Below, in pieces: positions 1-8,385 of a stretch of 49,232 nt of DNA. Source of the DNA: Pseudomonas vlassakiae (GTDB lineage Bacteria; Pseudomonadota; Gammaproteobacteria; Pseudomonadales; Pseudomonadaceae); NCBI RefSeq assembly GCF_014269035.2, contig NZ_JABWRP020000030.1:1-49232 (forward strand). The letters are read 5' to 3'. Position 1 is the stretch's first letter, and each line of letters begins with the position of its first letter. The notes under the pieces are model-generated. The model did not search any database, was not told where the DNA came from, and was given only the letters and a program-made list of their open reading frames with translations. Made by a program: the position numbers and the translations under genes.

Positions 1-19
1 GCGCCGCGCGGGCGGCGCA

Positions 20-43
20 TCGCGGATAAATGCGCTCCTACCC
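20..43. repeat. REP-like element, single copy
   Basis: The stretch has the REP core seen many times in this window (CGCGGATAAATGCGCTCCTA). It lies at the window edge, so a second inverted copy could be outside. The rest of the leader before the first gene (44-190) holds nothing else I can assign. Confidence 0.5.
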
Positions 44-190
44 GCCTTACCTCCCCAACCGCCACACCTTTACTCTTGCAAACCCAGCAAAAACCAGAAT
101 TTTCCCACCTCTCTATTCGAAGTCGTCTGAATAGCGTTCTGCCGCCCCTCGCCCTAAACTTGCCCCTCCCCTCCGGAAGGCGTCACCCAT

Positions 191-628
191 ATGGAAATGC
201 AATGGTGGATCTGGCTGGTCTTCGGTATCGGCCTGATCCTGCTCGAACTGGTCCTGCCCACGTTCTTCATCATCTGGTTCGGCATCGGTGCCGTGCTGGT
301 CTCTCTCATCGCCCTGGCCGCCCCCGCCCTGCAACTGGATATGCAGGTGCTGCTGTGGGTGCTGTTCTCCTCGGTGACCACGTTCCTCTGGTTCAAGCTG
401 TTCAAGCGCAAGCAACCGGACGTGCGCTGGACCGCCGACAGCGTGATCGGTGAGGTCGGGCTGCTGACCAGCAACGTCTCGCCCTTCCAGAAAGGCCGCG
501 TGCGTTTCCAGAAGCCGCTGCTCGGCAACGAGGAATGGTCCTGCGTCGCCGACAGCGACATCCCGGCAGGCGAGCGTGTGCGGCTCGTCGCCATCGAAGG
601 CAACACCGCCCGGGTCGTCCGGGCCTGA
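191..628 (+). CDS. NfeD family membrane protein (short form)
   Basis: 145 aa. Three hydrophobic segments (about residues 5-22, 25-45 and 52-70) are followed by a soluble C-terminal half (about 80-143) that fits the OB-fold of NfeD proteins. It is the short NfeD form without the N-terminal serine-protease domain. The slipin gene starts 27 bp downstream on the same strand. NfeD/slipin pairs are a known conserved arrangement in which NfeD is thought to work with the SPFH protein in the inner membrane. The start ATG at 191 has a GGAAGG Shine-Dalgarno 10 bp upstream. The exact role is not known for this family. Confidence 0.85.
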   Translation: MEMQWWIWLVFGIGLILLELVLPTFFIIWFGIGAVLVSLIALAAPALQLDMQVLLWVLFSSVTTFLWFKLFKRKQPDVRWTADSVIGEVGLLTSNVSPFQKGRVRFQKPLLGNEEWSCVADSDIPAGERVRLVAIEGNTARVVRA

Positions 629-655
629 ATTAGCATCTAAAAGGAAGTTTGCACC

Positions 656-1510
656 ATGACCAGCCTCATCGTTGTCGGCGCCATCGCCCTGTTCGTCCTG
701 ATCACCGTGTTCAAGGGGGTGCGTATCGTGCCCCAGGGCGAGGAGTGGATCGTCGAGCGCCTGGGCCGCTACCACAGCACCCTCAAACCTGGCCTGAACA
801 TCGTCATCCCGTACATGGACGTAGTCGCTTACCGACTGCCGACCAAGGACATCATCCTCGACGTGCAGGAGCAGGAAATCATCACCAGGGACAACGCGGT
901 GATCGTCGCCAACGCGCTGTGCTTCGCCAAGGTGGTCGACCCGCAGAAGGCCTCCTATGGCGTGCAGAACTTCTCGTTCGCCGTCACCAGCCTGACCATG
1001 ACCTCGCTGCGCGCCATCGTCGGTGCCATGGACCTGGACGAAGCGCTGTCCAGCCGCGAACAGATCAAGGCGCGGCTACGTGAAGCGATGTCCGAGCAGA
1101 CCGAAGACTGGGGCGTGACCGTGCGCTCGGTGGAGATCCAGGACATCAAGCCATCGCAGAACATGCAACTGGCCATGGAGCGCCAGGCGGCCGCCGAGCG
1201 TGAACGTAAAGCCGACGTGACCCGCGCCGAAGGGGCCAAGCAGGCGGCGATCCTCGAAGCCGAGGCGCGCCTGCAGGCCGCCAGGCTGGACGCCGAAGCA
1301 CAGGTCAGCCTGGCCGAGGCTTCGGCGCAGGCGATCAGCCTGGTCAAGCAAGCGGTGGGCAACGAGACCGTGCCGGCCATGTACCTGCTGGGTGAGCGTT
1401 ATGTCGGGGCCATGGAGAACCTGGCCAGCAGCGACAATGCCAAGGTCGTGGTATTGCCTGCGGATCTGCAGGAGACCGTACGTGGCCTGATGGGCCGCAA
1501 CAAGGCTTGA
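656..1510 (+). CDS. Slipin/SPFH-domain (stomatin-like) membrane protein
   Basis: 284 aa. One N-terminal membrane segment (about 3-22) is followed by an SPFH/band-7 domain (about 25-190; the early motif ERLGRYHSTLKPGLN is typical of paraslipins/QmcA). An Ala/Glu/Arg-rich coiled coil follows (about 175-235), then a short conserved C-terminal part. It is expected to form large oligomers at the inner membrane with the upstream NfeD protein. AAGGAAG lies 9 bp before the ATG. Family and pairing are clear; the cellular function (membrane microdomains, quality control) is inferred from the family only. Confidence 0.9.
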   Translation: MTSLIVVGAIALFVLITVFKGVRIVPQGEEWIVERLGRYHSTLKPGLNIVIPYMDVVAYRLPTKDIILDVQEQEIITRDNAVIVANALCFAKVVDPQKASYGVQNFSFAVTSLTMTSLRAIVGAMDLDEALSSREQIKARLREAMSEQTEDWGVTVRSVEIQDIKPSQNMQLAMERQAAAERERKADVTRAEGAKQAAILEAEARLQAARLDAEAQVSLAEASAQAISLVKQAVGNETVPAMYLLGERYVGAMENLASSDNAKVVVLPADLQETVRGLMGRNKA

Positions 1511-1517
1511 ACATTCC

Positions 1518-1536
1518 GGGGCTGCTTCGCAGCCCC
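1518..1536 (+). terminator. Hairpin downstream of the slipin gene
   Basis: Perfect 8-bp stem GGGGCTGC/GCAGCCCC with a 3-nt loop, 8 bp after the slipin stop codon. No U-tract follows, so termination may be partial. The same hairpin type closes several other genes here. Confidence 0.55.
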
Positions 1537-1627
1537 AACCCCCGCCTGCGTCACTTCACCGCACCCTGCCATTTTTACCTATACTCCGCCGTACAATAGC
1601 GCCCACGATTCCTGACCGGATCTCTCC

Positions 1628-2017
1628 ATGCCCCCACGTCGGCACATTGCCTGGATAGCCTGCCTTGCAGTGCTGTTCAACCTGCTGGCCATGCCGCTGT
1701 CTTCTGCTGCGCCCAAAAGCCCGGCCGAGCAGCTGCTGTGGGGGGCTTTCTGTTCCAGCATGGCCGGCAAGGCCAAGGCCGATGTCCAGGCCCTGGCCAA
1801 GATCGACCTCGGTACGCAAAGCGACCAGCACACCACCATGCAGCACTGCTGGTGCTGTTCGGGCGCTGCACCGCTGCTGGCCCTGCCGGGTTATCCGCCG
1901 CAGCTGCACAACCCGCCGACGCTGTTGGCCGGGCGCCAGCCACCACCCGCCAGTTACCAACCGACGCCGCGCCAGCTCTGGCCTGCGCTCAATCCCCGCG
2001 CCTCTCCGCTGGTCTGA
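1628..2017 (+). CDS. DUF2946 family protein, copper-cluster member
   Basis: 129 aa. An N-terminal signal peptide or membrane anchor (about 1-27, ending ...PLSSAAP) precedes a short exported domain with a Cys/His cluster (HCWCCSG, about residues 73-79) that could bind metal. The C-terminal third is Pro-rich. The product resembles the small DUF2946 proteins found beside copper transport genes in Pseudomonas. It is first in a run of five co-directional genes whose other members are clearly linked to copper. Function is not established; periplasmic copper binding is an inference from the Cys/His motif and the neighbours. Confidence 0.7.
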   Translation: MPPRRHIAWIACLAVLFNLLAMPLSSAAPKSPAEQLLWGAFCSSMAGKAKADVQALAKIDLGTQSDQHTTMQHCWCCSGAAPLLALPGYPPQLHNPPTLLAGRQPPPASYQPTPRQLWPALNPRASPLV

Positions 2018-2062
2018 GTTCTTCATGCTGTCAGCCTGAACCTCACTGATCGGAGACACACC

Positions 2063-2548
2063 ATGCTCAAGCAAGCTCTTGTACTGGCTGCCCTGTTGCT
2101 GCCCGGCGCCTACGCCAACGCCCATGAATACAGCGTGGGCGACCTGCACATCGCTCACCCGTGGTCGCTGCAACTGCCGCCCAACGCTCCCAACGTCGCC
2201 GCCTATTTCGTCGTGCACAACAACGGCAAGGCCGATGACCGTCTGCTCAGTGTCGACAGCCCGATCAGCGATGACGCGCAACTGCATGAGCACGCCATGA
2301 GCGCCAGCGGCGCGATGAAGATGCAGCAGGTACAAAGCGTGGCAGTGCCCGCCGGCAAAGACCTGGTGTTCGCCCCCAGCGCATACCACGTGATGCTGAT
2401 GCAGCCCAAGGACCGCAGCCTGCTTACCGACGGCAAGCGCTTCCCGCTGACCCTGCACTTCGAGAAAGCAGGTGACGTCACCGTGGAAGTGGCCGTACAG
2501 AAACAGGCACCGGCAGACCAGCCCCAGGCTCACGAACACGCGCACTGA
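2063..2548 (+). CDS. Periplasmic copper chaperone, PCu(A)C family
   Basis: 161 aa. Signal peptide 1-20 (cut after AYANA), then a cupredoxin-like PCu(A)C domain. Copper ligands expected for the family are visible: H75/H77, M85/M87, and H109-x-M111, with 21 residues between M87 and H109 as in the family's MX21HXM pattern. A His-rich tail (HEHAH) ends the protein. The family binds Cu(I) in the periplasm and passes it to cytochrome oxidase assembly factors. It sits between two DUF2946 genes and upstream of an OprC-type receptor. GGAGA lies 8 bp before the ATG. Confidence 0.9.
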   Translation: MLKQALVLAALLLPGAYANAHEYSVGDLHIAHPWSLQLPPNAPNVAAYFVVHNNGKADDRLLSVDSPISDDAQLHEHAMSASGAMKMQQVQSVAVPAGKDLVFAPSAYHVMLMQPKDRSLLTDGKRFPLTLHFEKAGDVTVEVAVQKQAPADQPQAHEHAH

Positions 2549-2573
2549 CCCTCGCTGACCGGCGCTCGCCAGC

Positions 2574-3008
2574 ATGAGCCTGCCGCGCAACAGCTTCAGC
2601 AGTACCACCCGCCCTGAACGCAGGCGCGTCGGTGGCGGCTGGCTGAGCCTGTTCGCCATGTGGATGATCTTTATCGGCCCGCTGATTTCCCAGTCGATGC
2701 CGATGGACCACCACGCCGGCATGAGCATGCCGATGGACATGTCGATGTCCATGCCGGCCGAGCCTGCCGCAGGCGATAGCCATCACGGCCACGGCAACGA
2801 CGGCCAGCTGCATGTGATGTGGGAGAAGTGCGGTTACTGCAGCCTGCTGTTCAACTGCCCCGCCCTGCCGCAAACCCTCAGCCCGCTCAGTGTCGCCAGC
2901 GCAGTTCCCCCCACCCTCCTCCCCGCGCCCACGCGCCAGGGCCATGCCCGGCAGGCCGTGTTCCCCGGTGCGCGCAGCCGCGCGCCGCCTCTTTCGATCA
3001 GCGTCTGA
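2574..3008 (+). CDS. DUF2946 family protein with Met/His-rich segment
   Basis: 144 aa. One hydrophobic segment (about 23-42) is followed by a striking Met/His/Asp-rich stretch (about 43-80, with repeated MSMPMD-like units and HHGHG) and then the Cys motif CGYC...C (about 86-95). Met/His clusters of this kind are typical of periplasmic Cu(I)/Cu(II)-binding proteins. The gene starts 25 bp after the PCu(A)C gene. No strong Shine-Dalgarno is visible, so translation may be coupled. The C-terminus is Pro/Arg-rich and looks unstructured. It is a second, more Met-rich paralogue type of the gene at 1628; function is inferred. Confidence 0.7.
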   Translation: MSLPRNSFSSTTRPERRRVGGGWLSLFAMWMIFIGPLISQSMPMDHHAGMSMPMDMSMSMPAEPAAGDSHHGHGNDGQLHVMWEKCGYCSLLFNCPALPQTLSPLSVASAVPPTLLPAPTRQGHARQAVFPGARSRAPPLSISV

Positions 3009-3073
3009 CCCCCCGTTATCGCCCGGAGCCAGGAGGCTTCGCGCACACTCATGACTGATCGACTGGAATCATT

Positions 3074-5131
3074 ATGTACGGCTGCACCCCTGTTTTAACG
3101 CCCTCCCTGCGAGGCACATTCGCCGCGCTGTGCGGCTCGCTGCTCGCGCCTGTGGCGCTGGCTGCCGCCCCTGGCCATGAAGGCCACGACGCCGAGCTGA
3201 GCCCGACGGTGATCACCGCGCTGGCACCCAGTTCGCCGCTGACCGTGGTCACCAACCCCAAGGACCCACGCCAACCCGTGCCGGCCAGCGATGGTGCCGA
3301 CTACCTGAAGACCATTCCAGGTTTCTCGGCTATCCGCGCTGGCGGCACCAATGGCGACCCGGTGCTGCGCGGCATGTTCGGCTCGCGCCTGAACATCCTC
3401 ACCAACGGCGGCGTGATGCTCGGCGCCTGCCCCAACCGCATGGACGCCCCGACCTCCTACATCGCCCCGGAAACCTACGACCGCCTGACCGTGATCAAAG
3501 GCCCGCAAAGCGTGATCTGGGGGCCAGGCGGCTCGGCGGGCACCATCCTCTTCGAACGCGAGCCGGAGCAGTTCGGCCCCCTCGGCAGCCGGGTCAACGC
3601 CAGCCTGCTGGCCGGCTCCAACGGCCGCTTCGACAAGGTGCTCGATGCGGCGGCCGGCAACCGCCAAGGCTATGCGCGCTTCGTCGGCAACCAGTCGCAC
3701 TCGGACGACTACCACGATGGCAACGGCGACAGCGTGCCGTCGCGCTGGGAGAAATGGAACGGCGATGTGGCCCTGGGCTGGACCCCCGACCAGGACACAT
3801 TGCTCGAACTCACTGCGGGCAAGGGTGACGGCGAGGCACGCTATGCCGGCCGCGGCATGGACGGCGCGCAGTTCAAGCGCGAAAGCCTGGGCCTGCGCTT
3901 TGAAAAGTCCAACCTCGGCGAGGTGCTCGACAAGGTCGAGGCGCAGGTCTACTACAACTACGCCGACCATGTGATGGACAACTACAGCCTGCGCACGCCC
4001 TCGGGCACCGGCATGATGGCCGGCCCCATGGCCGCCGCCGTCGACCGCCGCACCCTGGGTGCACGGGTCAAGGCCACTTGGCGCTGGGCGGACCTGCAAC
4101 TGGTCAGCGGCATTGACGCGCAGACCAACGAGCACCGCGCACGCAGCGCCATGGGTATCGACACCTACAAGGACAAGCCCTGGGAGAAGGACGCCGATTT
4201 CCACAACTACGGCGCGTTCGGCGAACTGACCTGGTACGCCACCGCTGAAGATCGCCTGATCACCGGCGCCCGCCTGGACCGCGCCTCGGCCCGCGACTTC
4301 CGCGATGACAGCGTCACCAACGGCGACACCCGCGCCGACACGCTGCCCAGCGGTTTCATCCGCTACGAGCACGACCTGGCAGCGCTGCCGGCCACCACCT
4401 ACATCGGCCTCGGCCACGCCCAGCGCTTCCCGGACTACTGGGAGCTGTTCTCCCCGGACCGTGGCCCTGCCGGCTCGGTGAACGCCTTCGACAGCATCAA
4501 GCCCGAGAAGACCACCCAGCTCGACTTTGGCATCCAGTACCGCGACGAGCGCCTGGACGCCTGGGCCTCGGGCTACGTCGGGCAGATTCGTGACTACATC
4601 CTGTTCGACTACCGCACCGGGATGATGGGCATGAGCAGCTCCCAGGCGCAGAACATCGACGCCCGCATCATGGGCGGCGAACTGGGCGCGGCCTACAAGC
4701 TCACCGAGCGCTGGAAGGCCGATGCCACCCTGGCCTACGCCTGGGGCAAGAACAGCAGCGACGGCAAGGCACTGCCGCAGATGCCGCCGCTGGAAAGCCG
4801 CCTGGGCCTGACCTACAGCCGCGACAGCTGGAGCGCCGGGGCCCTGTGGCGCCTGGTAGCAGCGCAGAACCGCATCGCCGAAAACCAGGGCAACGTGGTC
4901 GGCAAGGACTTCGACAAGAGCGCCGGCTTCGGCGTGTTCTCGCTTAACGGCGCCTACAAGGTGAACCGCAACCTCAAGCTCAGCGCAGGGGTCGACAACC
5001 TGTTCGACAAGACCTACGCCGAGCACCTGAACCTGGCCGGGAATGCCGGGTTCGGCTACCCGGCCAATGATCCACAGCCGGTGAACGAGCCAGGCAGGAC
5101 CTTCTGGACCAAGGTCGATTTCAGCTTCTGA
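3074..5131 (+). CDS. oprC: TonB-dependent copper receptor OprC
   Basis: 685 aa. An N-terminal export signal (about 1-31) is followed by a His/Asp motif (GHEGHD), a TonB-box-like SPTVITAL (43-50), a plug domain (about 70-165) and a 22-strand-type beta-barrel ending in an aromatic residue (...VDFSF). The residues reported to bind copper in P. aeruginosa OprC (CxxxM and HxM) are both present: C119/M123 in the plug and H299/M301 in the barrel. It takes copper across the outer membrane. It lies downstream of the PCu(A)C/DUF2946 genes and 58 bp upstream of a PepSY membrane protein, so the cluster probably moves or senses copper as a unit. Confidence 0.93.
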   Translation: MYGCTPVLTPSLRGTFAALCGSLLAPVALAAAPGHEGHDAELSPTVITALAPSSPLTVVTNPKDPRQPVPASDGADYLKTIPGFSAIRAGGTNGDPVLRGMFGSRLNILTNGGVMLGACPNRMDAPTSYIAPETYDRLTVIKGPQSVIWGPGGSAGTILFEREPEQFGPLGSRVNASLLAGSNGRFDKVLDAAAGNRQGYARFVGNQSHSDDYHDGNGDSVPSRWEKWNGDVALGWTPDQDTLLELTAGKGDGEARYAGRGMDGAQFKRESLGLRFEKSNLGEVLDKVEAQVYYNYADHVMDNYSLRTPSGTGMMAGPMAAAVDRRTLGARVKATWRWADLQLVSGIDAQTNEHRARSAMGIDTYKDKPWEKDADFHNYGAFGELTWYATAEDRLITGARLDRASARDFRDDSVTNGDTRADTLPSGFIRYEHDLAALPATTYIGLGHAQRFPDYWELFSPDRGPAGSVNAFDSIKPEKTTQLDFGIQYRDERLDAWASGYVGQIRDYILFDYRTGMMGMSSSQAQNIDARIMGGELGAAYKLTERWKADATLAYAWGKNSSDGKALPQMPPLESRLGLTYSRDSWSAGALWRLVAAQNRIAENQGNVVGKDFDKSAGFGVFSLNGAYKVNRNLKLSAGVDNLFDKTYAEHLNLAGNAGFGYPANDPQPVNEPGRTFWTKVDFSF

Positions 5132-5189
5132 CAACAACAACGGGCGCGGCTTCGGGCGCGCCCTTCAGCTGGTCAAACAGGAGGTTCCC

Positions 5190-6557
5190 ATGAGCGGAAC
5201 GCGCGTTTCCTTCTACAACCTGGCTTGGCGCTGGCACTTCTATGCCGGGCTGTTCGTCGCCCCTTTCATGATCCTGCTGGCGCTCACCGGGATCATCTAC
5301 CTGTTCAAGCCGCAGCTCGACCCGCTGCTGTACCGTGACCTGATGGTGGTCGAAGCCGGTCACCACCGGCAGGGTGCCGACACGCTGCTGGCCGAAGTGC
5401 GGCAAGCCTACCCGAACGGCCATGTCGGCCAGTACCTGCCGCCGATCAATGCCGAGCGCAGCGCGCAGTTCGTCGTGCATGACGCTGGCCGCGAGCTGAA
5501 CGTGTTCGTCGATCCGTACAGCGGCAAGATCCTCGGCGAGCAGGACGGCAAGCAGAACCTGCAGGCGATTGCCCGCGCGCTGCACGGCGAACTGATGGTC
5601 GGCACGGTCGGTGACCGTCTGGTGGAACTGGCCGCCGGCTGGGGCATCGTGCTGGTGGTATCTGGCCTGTACCTGTGGTGGCCACGCGGGCGCAACGGTG
5701 CCGGTGTACTGTGGCCACGCTTCGCGGCGAAAGGCCGAGTGTTCTGGCGCGACCTGCACGCAGTGACCGGGTTCTGGGGTTCTGCCCTGCTGTTGCTGAT
5801 GCTGGTCAGCGGCATGACCTGGACCGGCCTGTGGGGCAAGCAGTACGCCAATCTGTGGAACCGCTTTCCGGCGGCCATGTGGAATGATGTGCCCAAGTCC
5901 GACCAACAAGCCCGTGAACTGAACAGCGCCCACCGCCAGACCGTGCCATGGGCGATGGAGAACACGCCGATGCCGCAATCCGGCGCCCATGCCGAGCATG
6001 CCGGGCACCCCATGATGGACAGTGCGCCGGCTGCGCCACAGGTGAGCCTGCAGCAGGTGCAAGACATCGCCACGGCGCGCCAGGTCGAGCCAGGCTACAG
6101 CATCACCGCACCGACCACTGCCGAAGGCGTTTATACCATCGCCGTGTTCGCCGATGACCCGCGCAACGACGCCACCCTGCATGTCGACCAATACACCGGC
6201 AAGGTGCTGGCCGATGTGCGCTGGCACGATTACAGCCCGGTGGCCCGGGCTACCGAGCTGGGCGTGATGCTGCATGAGGGCAAGATGTTCGGGGCGCTGA
6301 ACCAGATCGTCATCCTGCTGGTGTGCCTGATGATCCTGCTGGGTTCGGTGAGCGGCCTGGTGATGTGGTGGAAGCGTCGGCCCGAGGGTGGCCTGGGTGT
6401 GCCGCCGCTGCGCCATGACCTGCCGCGCTGGAAGCCGGCGGTGGGGGTGATGCTGGTGCTGGGCCTGATGTTCCCGTTGGTGGGGGTGTCGATGGTGGTG
6501 ATGTGGGTGGTGGATAGCCTGGTGGTGCGGCGCCGCCGCGTGCTGGCCAGCGCCTGA
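5190..6557 (+). CDS. PepSY-associated TM helix protein, copper-cluster member
   Basis: 455 aa. The N-terminal membrane segment (about 15-40) carries the WRWHFYAGLFVAPF motif typical of PepSY_TM/PiuB-like proteins. More membrane segments follow near 150-165, 193-213, 370-392 and 410-440, with two periplasmic PepSY-like stretches (about 60-110 and 285-345). The second loop has a His/Met cluster (HAEHAGHPMM, about 268-277) consistent with metal binding. AGGAGG lies 7 bp before the ATG. These proteins often follow TonB receptors for metals or siderophores and are thought to reduce or release the metal; here copper is the likely substrate by context. Role inferred. Confidence 0.85.
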   Translation: MSGTRVSFYNLAWRWHFYAGLFVAPFMILLALTGIIYLFKPQLDPLLYRDLMVVEAGHHRQGADTLLAEVRQAYPNGHVGQYLPPINAERSAQFVVHDAGRELNVFVDPYSGKILGEQDGKQNLQAIARALHGELMVGTVGDRLVELAAGWGIVLVVSGLYLWWPRGRNGAGVLWPRFAAKGRVFWRDLHAVTGFWGSALLLLMLVSGMTWTGLWGKQYANLWNRFPAAMWNDVPKSDQQARELNSAHRQTVPWAMENTPMPQSGAHAEHAGHPMMDSAPAAPQVSLQQVQDIATARQVEPGYSITAPTTAEGVYTIAVFADDPRNDATLHVDQYTGKVLADVRWHDYSPVARATELGVMLHEGKMFGALNQIVILLVCLMILLGSVSGLVMWWKRRPEGGLGVPPLRHDLPRWKPAVGVMLVLGLMFPLVGVSMVVMWVVDSLVVRRRRVLASA

Positions 6558-6570
6558 GTTTTCGCCTGCA

Positions 6571-6669
6571 GCGGCCTCTTCGCGGCTAAAGCCGTTCCTG
6601 CACGATCTGAACAGGTCTTGAATGCTGTGCAGTATCTGCAGGAGCGGCTTCAGCCGCGAAGAGGCCGGC
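6571..6669. repeat. Inverted pair of REP elements (BIME-like)
   Basis: Two REP copies face each other (6571-6602 and 6637-6669) with cores CGCGGCTAAAGCCGTTCCTG and its inverse, separated by about 34 bp. They follow the last copper-cluster gene and can form a long stem, so they may help end the transcript. Confidence 0.75.
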
Positions 6670-6790
6670 ACAGGTGAATGCTGCACCGCAAAAGTCGAGT
6701 CGATCTGTCGCGCCCCGATCTGGCACGAGCGTGTTAGCCTAGCCGGCTACCTCTGACAAGAAGACTGACCTTTCAAGGGAATGCCGCTTG

Positions 6791-8197
6791 ATGACGCACA
6801 CTTCTCCCAACGCGCCGGATGAGCCACATCTGCAGCGCAACCTGACCAACCGCCATATCCAGCTGATCGCCATTGGCGGGGCCATCGGCACAGGCCTGTT
6901 CATGGGCTCGGGCAAGACCATCAGCCTGGCCGGGCCGTCGATCATCTTCGTCTACATGATCATCGGCTTCATGCTGTTCTTCGTCATGCGCGCCATGGGC
7001 GAACTGCTGCTGTCGAACCTCAACTACAAGTCGTTCATCGACTTCTCCGCCGACCTGCTCGGCCCCTGGGCGGGCTACTTCACCGGCTGGACCTACTGGT
7101 TCTGCTGGGTAGTCACCGGCATCGCCGACGTGGTCGCGATCGCCGCCTACACGCAATTCTGGTTCCCTGACCTGCCCCAGTGGATACCGGCGCTGACCTG
7201 CGTGGCACTGCTGCTGTCGCTGAACCTGGTCACGGTGAAGATGTTCGGCGAGCTGGAGTTCTGGTTCGCCCTGGTCAAGATCGTCGCCATCCTCGGCCTG
7301 GTGGCCACCGGCCTGTACCTGGTGATCACCGGCTTCACTTCGCCGAGCGGGCGCACCGCGCAACTGGCCAACCTGTGGAACGACGGCGGCATGTTCCCCA
7401 ATGGCCTGATGGGCTTCTTCGCCGGTTTCCAGATTGCCGTGTTCGCGTTTGTCGGCATCGAACTGGTGGGCACCACCGCAGCAGAAGCGAAGAACCCCGA
7501 GCGCACCTTGCCGCGGGCGATCAACTCGATCCCGGTGCGGATCATCGTGTTCTACGTACTGGCGCTGATCGCGATCATGGCAGTGACCCCATGGCGCGAC
7601 GTGGTGCCGGGCAAGAGCCCGTTCGTGGAACTGTTCGTGCTGGCCGGCCTGCCGGCGGCGGCGAGCATCATCAACTTCGTGGTACTCACCTCGGCGGCCT
7701 CTTCGGCCAACAGCGGTGTATTCTCCACCAGCCGCATGCTCTACGGCCTGTCCCAGGAAGGCGATGCACCCAAGGCGTTCGAGAAACTGTCGAGCCGCTC
7801 GGTGCCGGCCAACGGCCTGTACTTCTCCTGCGTCTGCCTGCTGCTGGGTGCGGTACTGATCTACCTGGTGCCGAACGTGATCGAAGCCTTCACCCTGGTC
7901 ACCACCGTGTCGGCGGTGCTGTTCATGTTCGTCTGGACGCTGATCCTGCTGTCGTACCTGAAATACCGCACGCACCGCGGTGCACTGCACCAGGCCTCGA
8001 AGTACAAGATGCCGGGCGGGCGGTTCATGTGCTACGTGTGCCTGGCGTTCTTCGCCTTCATCCTGGTGCTGCTGAGCCTGGAAGCCGATACCCGCTCGGC
8101 GCTGGTGGTGACGCCGATCTGGTTCCTGCTGCTGGCAGTGACCTATCAGGGCGTGCGTAGCCGTCGTCATCCGCGCTCGGCCGTGCGTAACGGCTGA
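6791..8197 (+). CDS. cycA: D-serine/D-alanine/glycine-type amino-acid permease
   Basis: 468 aa, about 12 membrane helices. It is an APC-superfamily (AAT family) proton symporter. The first helix has the family signature IAIGGAIGTGLFMGSGK, and the soluble N-terminus carries the usual LQRNLTNRHIQLIA. Similarity to CycA is closest in my judgement, but other members of this permease family (proline- or aromatic-specific) are hard to exclude without alignment. ATG 6791 is preferred over TTG 6788; AAGGGA lies 10 bp upstream of it. The gene stands alone between a REP pair and a hairpin. Confidence 0.8.
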   Translation: MTHTSPNAPDEPHLQRNLTNRHIQLIAIGGAIGTGLFMGSGKTISLAGPSIIFVYMIIGFMLFFVMRAMGELLLSNLNYKSFIDFSADLLGPWAGYFTGWTYWFCWVVTGIADVVAIAAYTQFWFPDLPQWIPALTCVALLLSLNLVTVKMFGELEFWFALVKIVAILGLVATGLYLVITGFTSPSGRTAQLANLWNDGGMFPNGLMGFFAGFQIAVFAFVGIELVGTTAAEAKNPERTLPRAINSIPVRIIVFYVLALIAIMAVTPWRDVVPGKSPFVELFVLAGLPAAASIINFVVLTSAASSANSGVFSTSRMLYGLSQEGDAPKAFEKLSSRSVPANGLYFSCVCLLLGAVLIYLVPNVIEAFTLVTTVSAVLFMFVWTLILLSYLKYRTHRGALHQASKYKMPGGRFMCYVCLAFFAFILVLLSLEADTRSALVVTPIWFLLLAVTYQGVRSRRHPRSAVRNG

Positions 8198-8204
8198 TGG
8201 TAAG

Positions 8205-8223
8205 GGGGCCGCTGTGCGGCCCC
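8205..8223 (+). terminator. Hairpin terminator after the permease gene
   Basis: Perfect 8-bp stem GGGGCCGC/GCGGCCCC with loop TGT, 8 bp past the stop codon. There is no long U-tract. Confidence 0.6.
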
Positions 8224-8247
8224 AATCCTGTGCACGCAAATCCACCA

Positions 8248-8264
8248 GGCACCACGCTGGACCT
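8248..8264 (+). promoter_or_regulatory. Possible NtrC-binding site upstream of urtA
   Basis: GCACCACGCTGG matches the left half and centre of the NtrC consensus (TGCACCA-N3-TGGTGCA); the right half is poor. It lies about 70 bp upstream of the sigma-54 -24 element, a normal enhancer distance. Nitrogen control of urea uptake would make sense. The single half-site match keeps confidence low. Confidence 0.35.
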
Positions 8265-8317
8265 TGCAAACGCCCCAACACCTCGCACAACCCCTCTATT
8301 GCGCACCTTCCGCCGTT

Positions 8318-8333
8318 AGGCATACCCCTTGCA
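8318..8333 (+). promoter_or_regulatory. Sigma-54 (-24/-12) promoter of the urt operon
   Basis: AGGCATACCCCTTGCA matches the RpoN consensus TGGCAC-N5-TTGCA, with the invariant GG (8319-8320) and GC (8331-8332) exactly 10 bp apart. Transcription would start near 8344, about 40 bp before the urtA ATG. This fits nitrogen-limitation control. Confidence 0.65.
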
Positions 8334-8385
8334 ACGCCCTCCCCGCTTGGCCAACACCATAAAAAACTCAGCGGAGAGAGAGCAC

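Noticed and set aside
1555..1600. CueR/MerR-type promoter with 19-bp spacer ahead of the copper cluster
   Set aside because: TACAAT is a possible -10, but no matching -35 or dyad typical of CueR is visible.
3095..5140. Long open frame (681 codons) on the minus strand opposite oprC
   Set aside because: It mirrors oprC codon structure in GC-rich DNA, has low-complexity composition and no recognisable domain. The plus strand has a clear protein.
6724..6739. Sigma-54-like TGGCACGAGCGTGTTA upstream of the permease gene
   Set aside because: The -24 half matches, but the required GC of the -12 element is absent.
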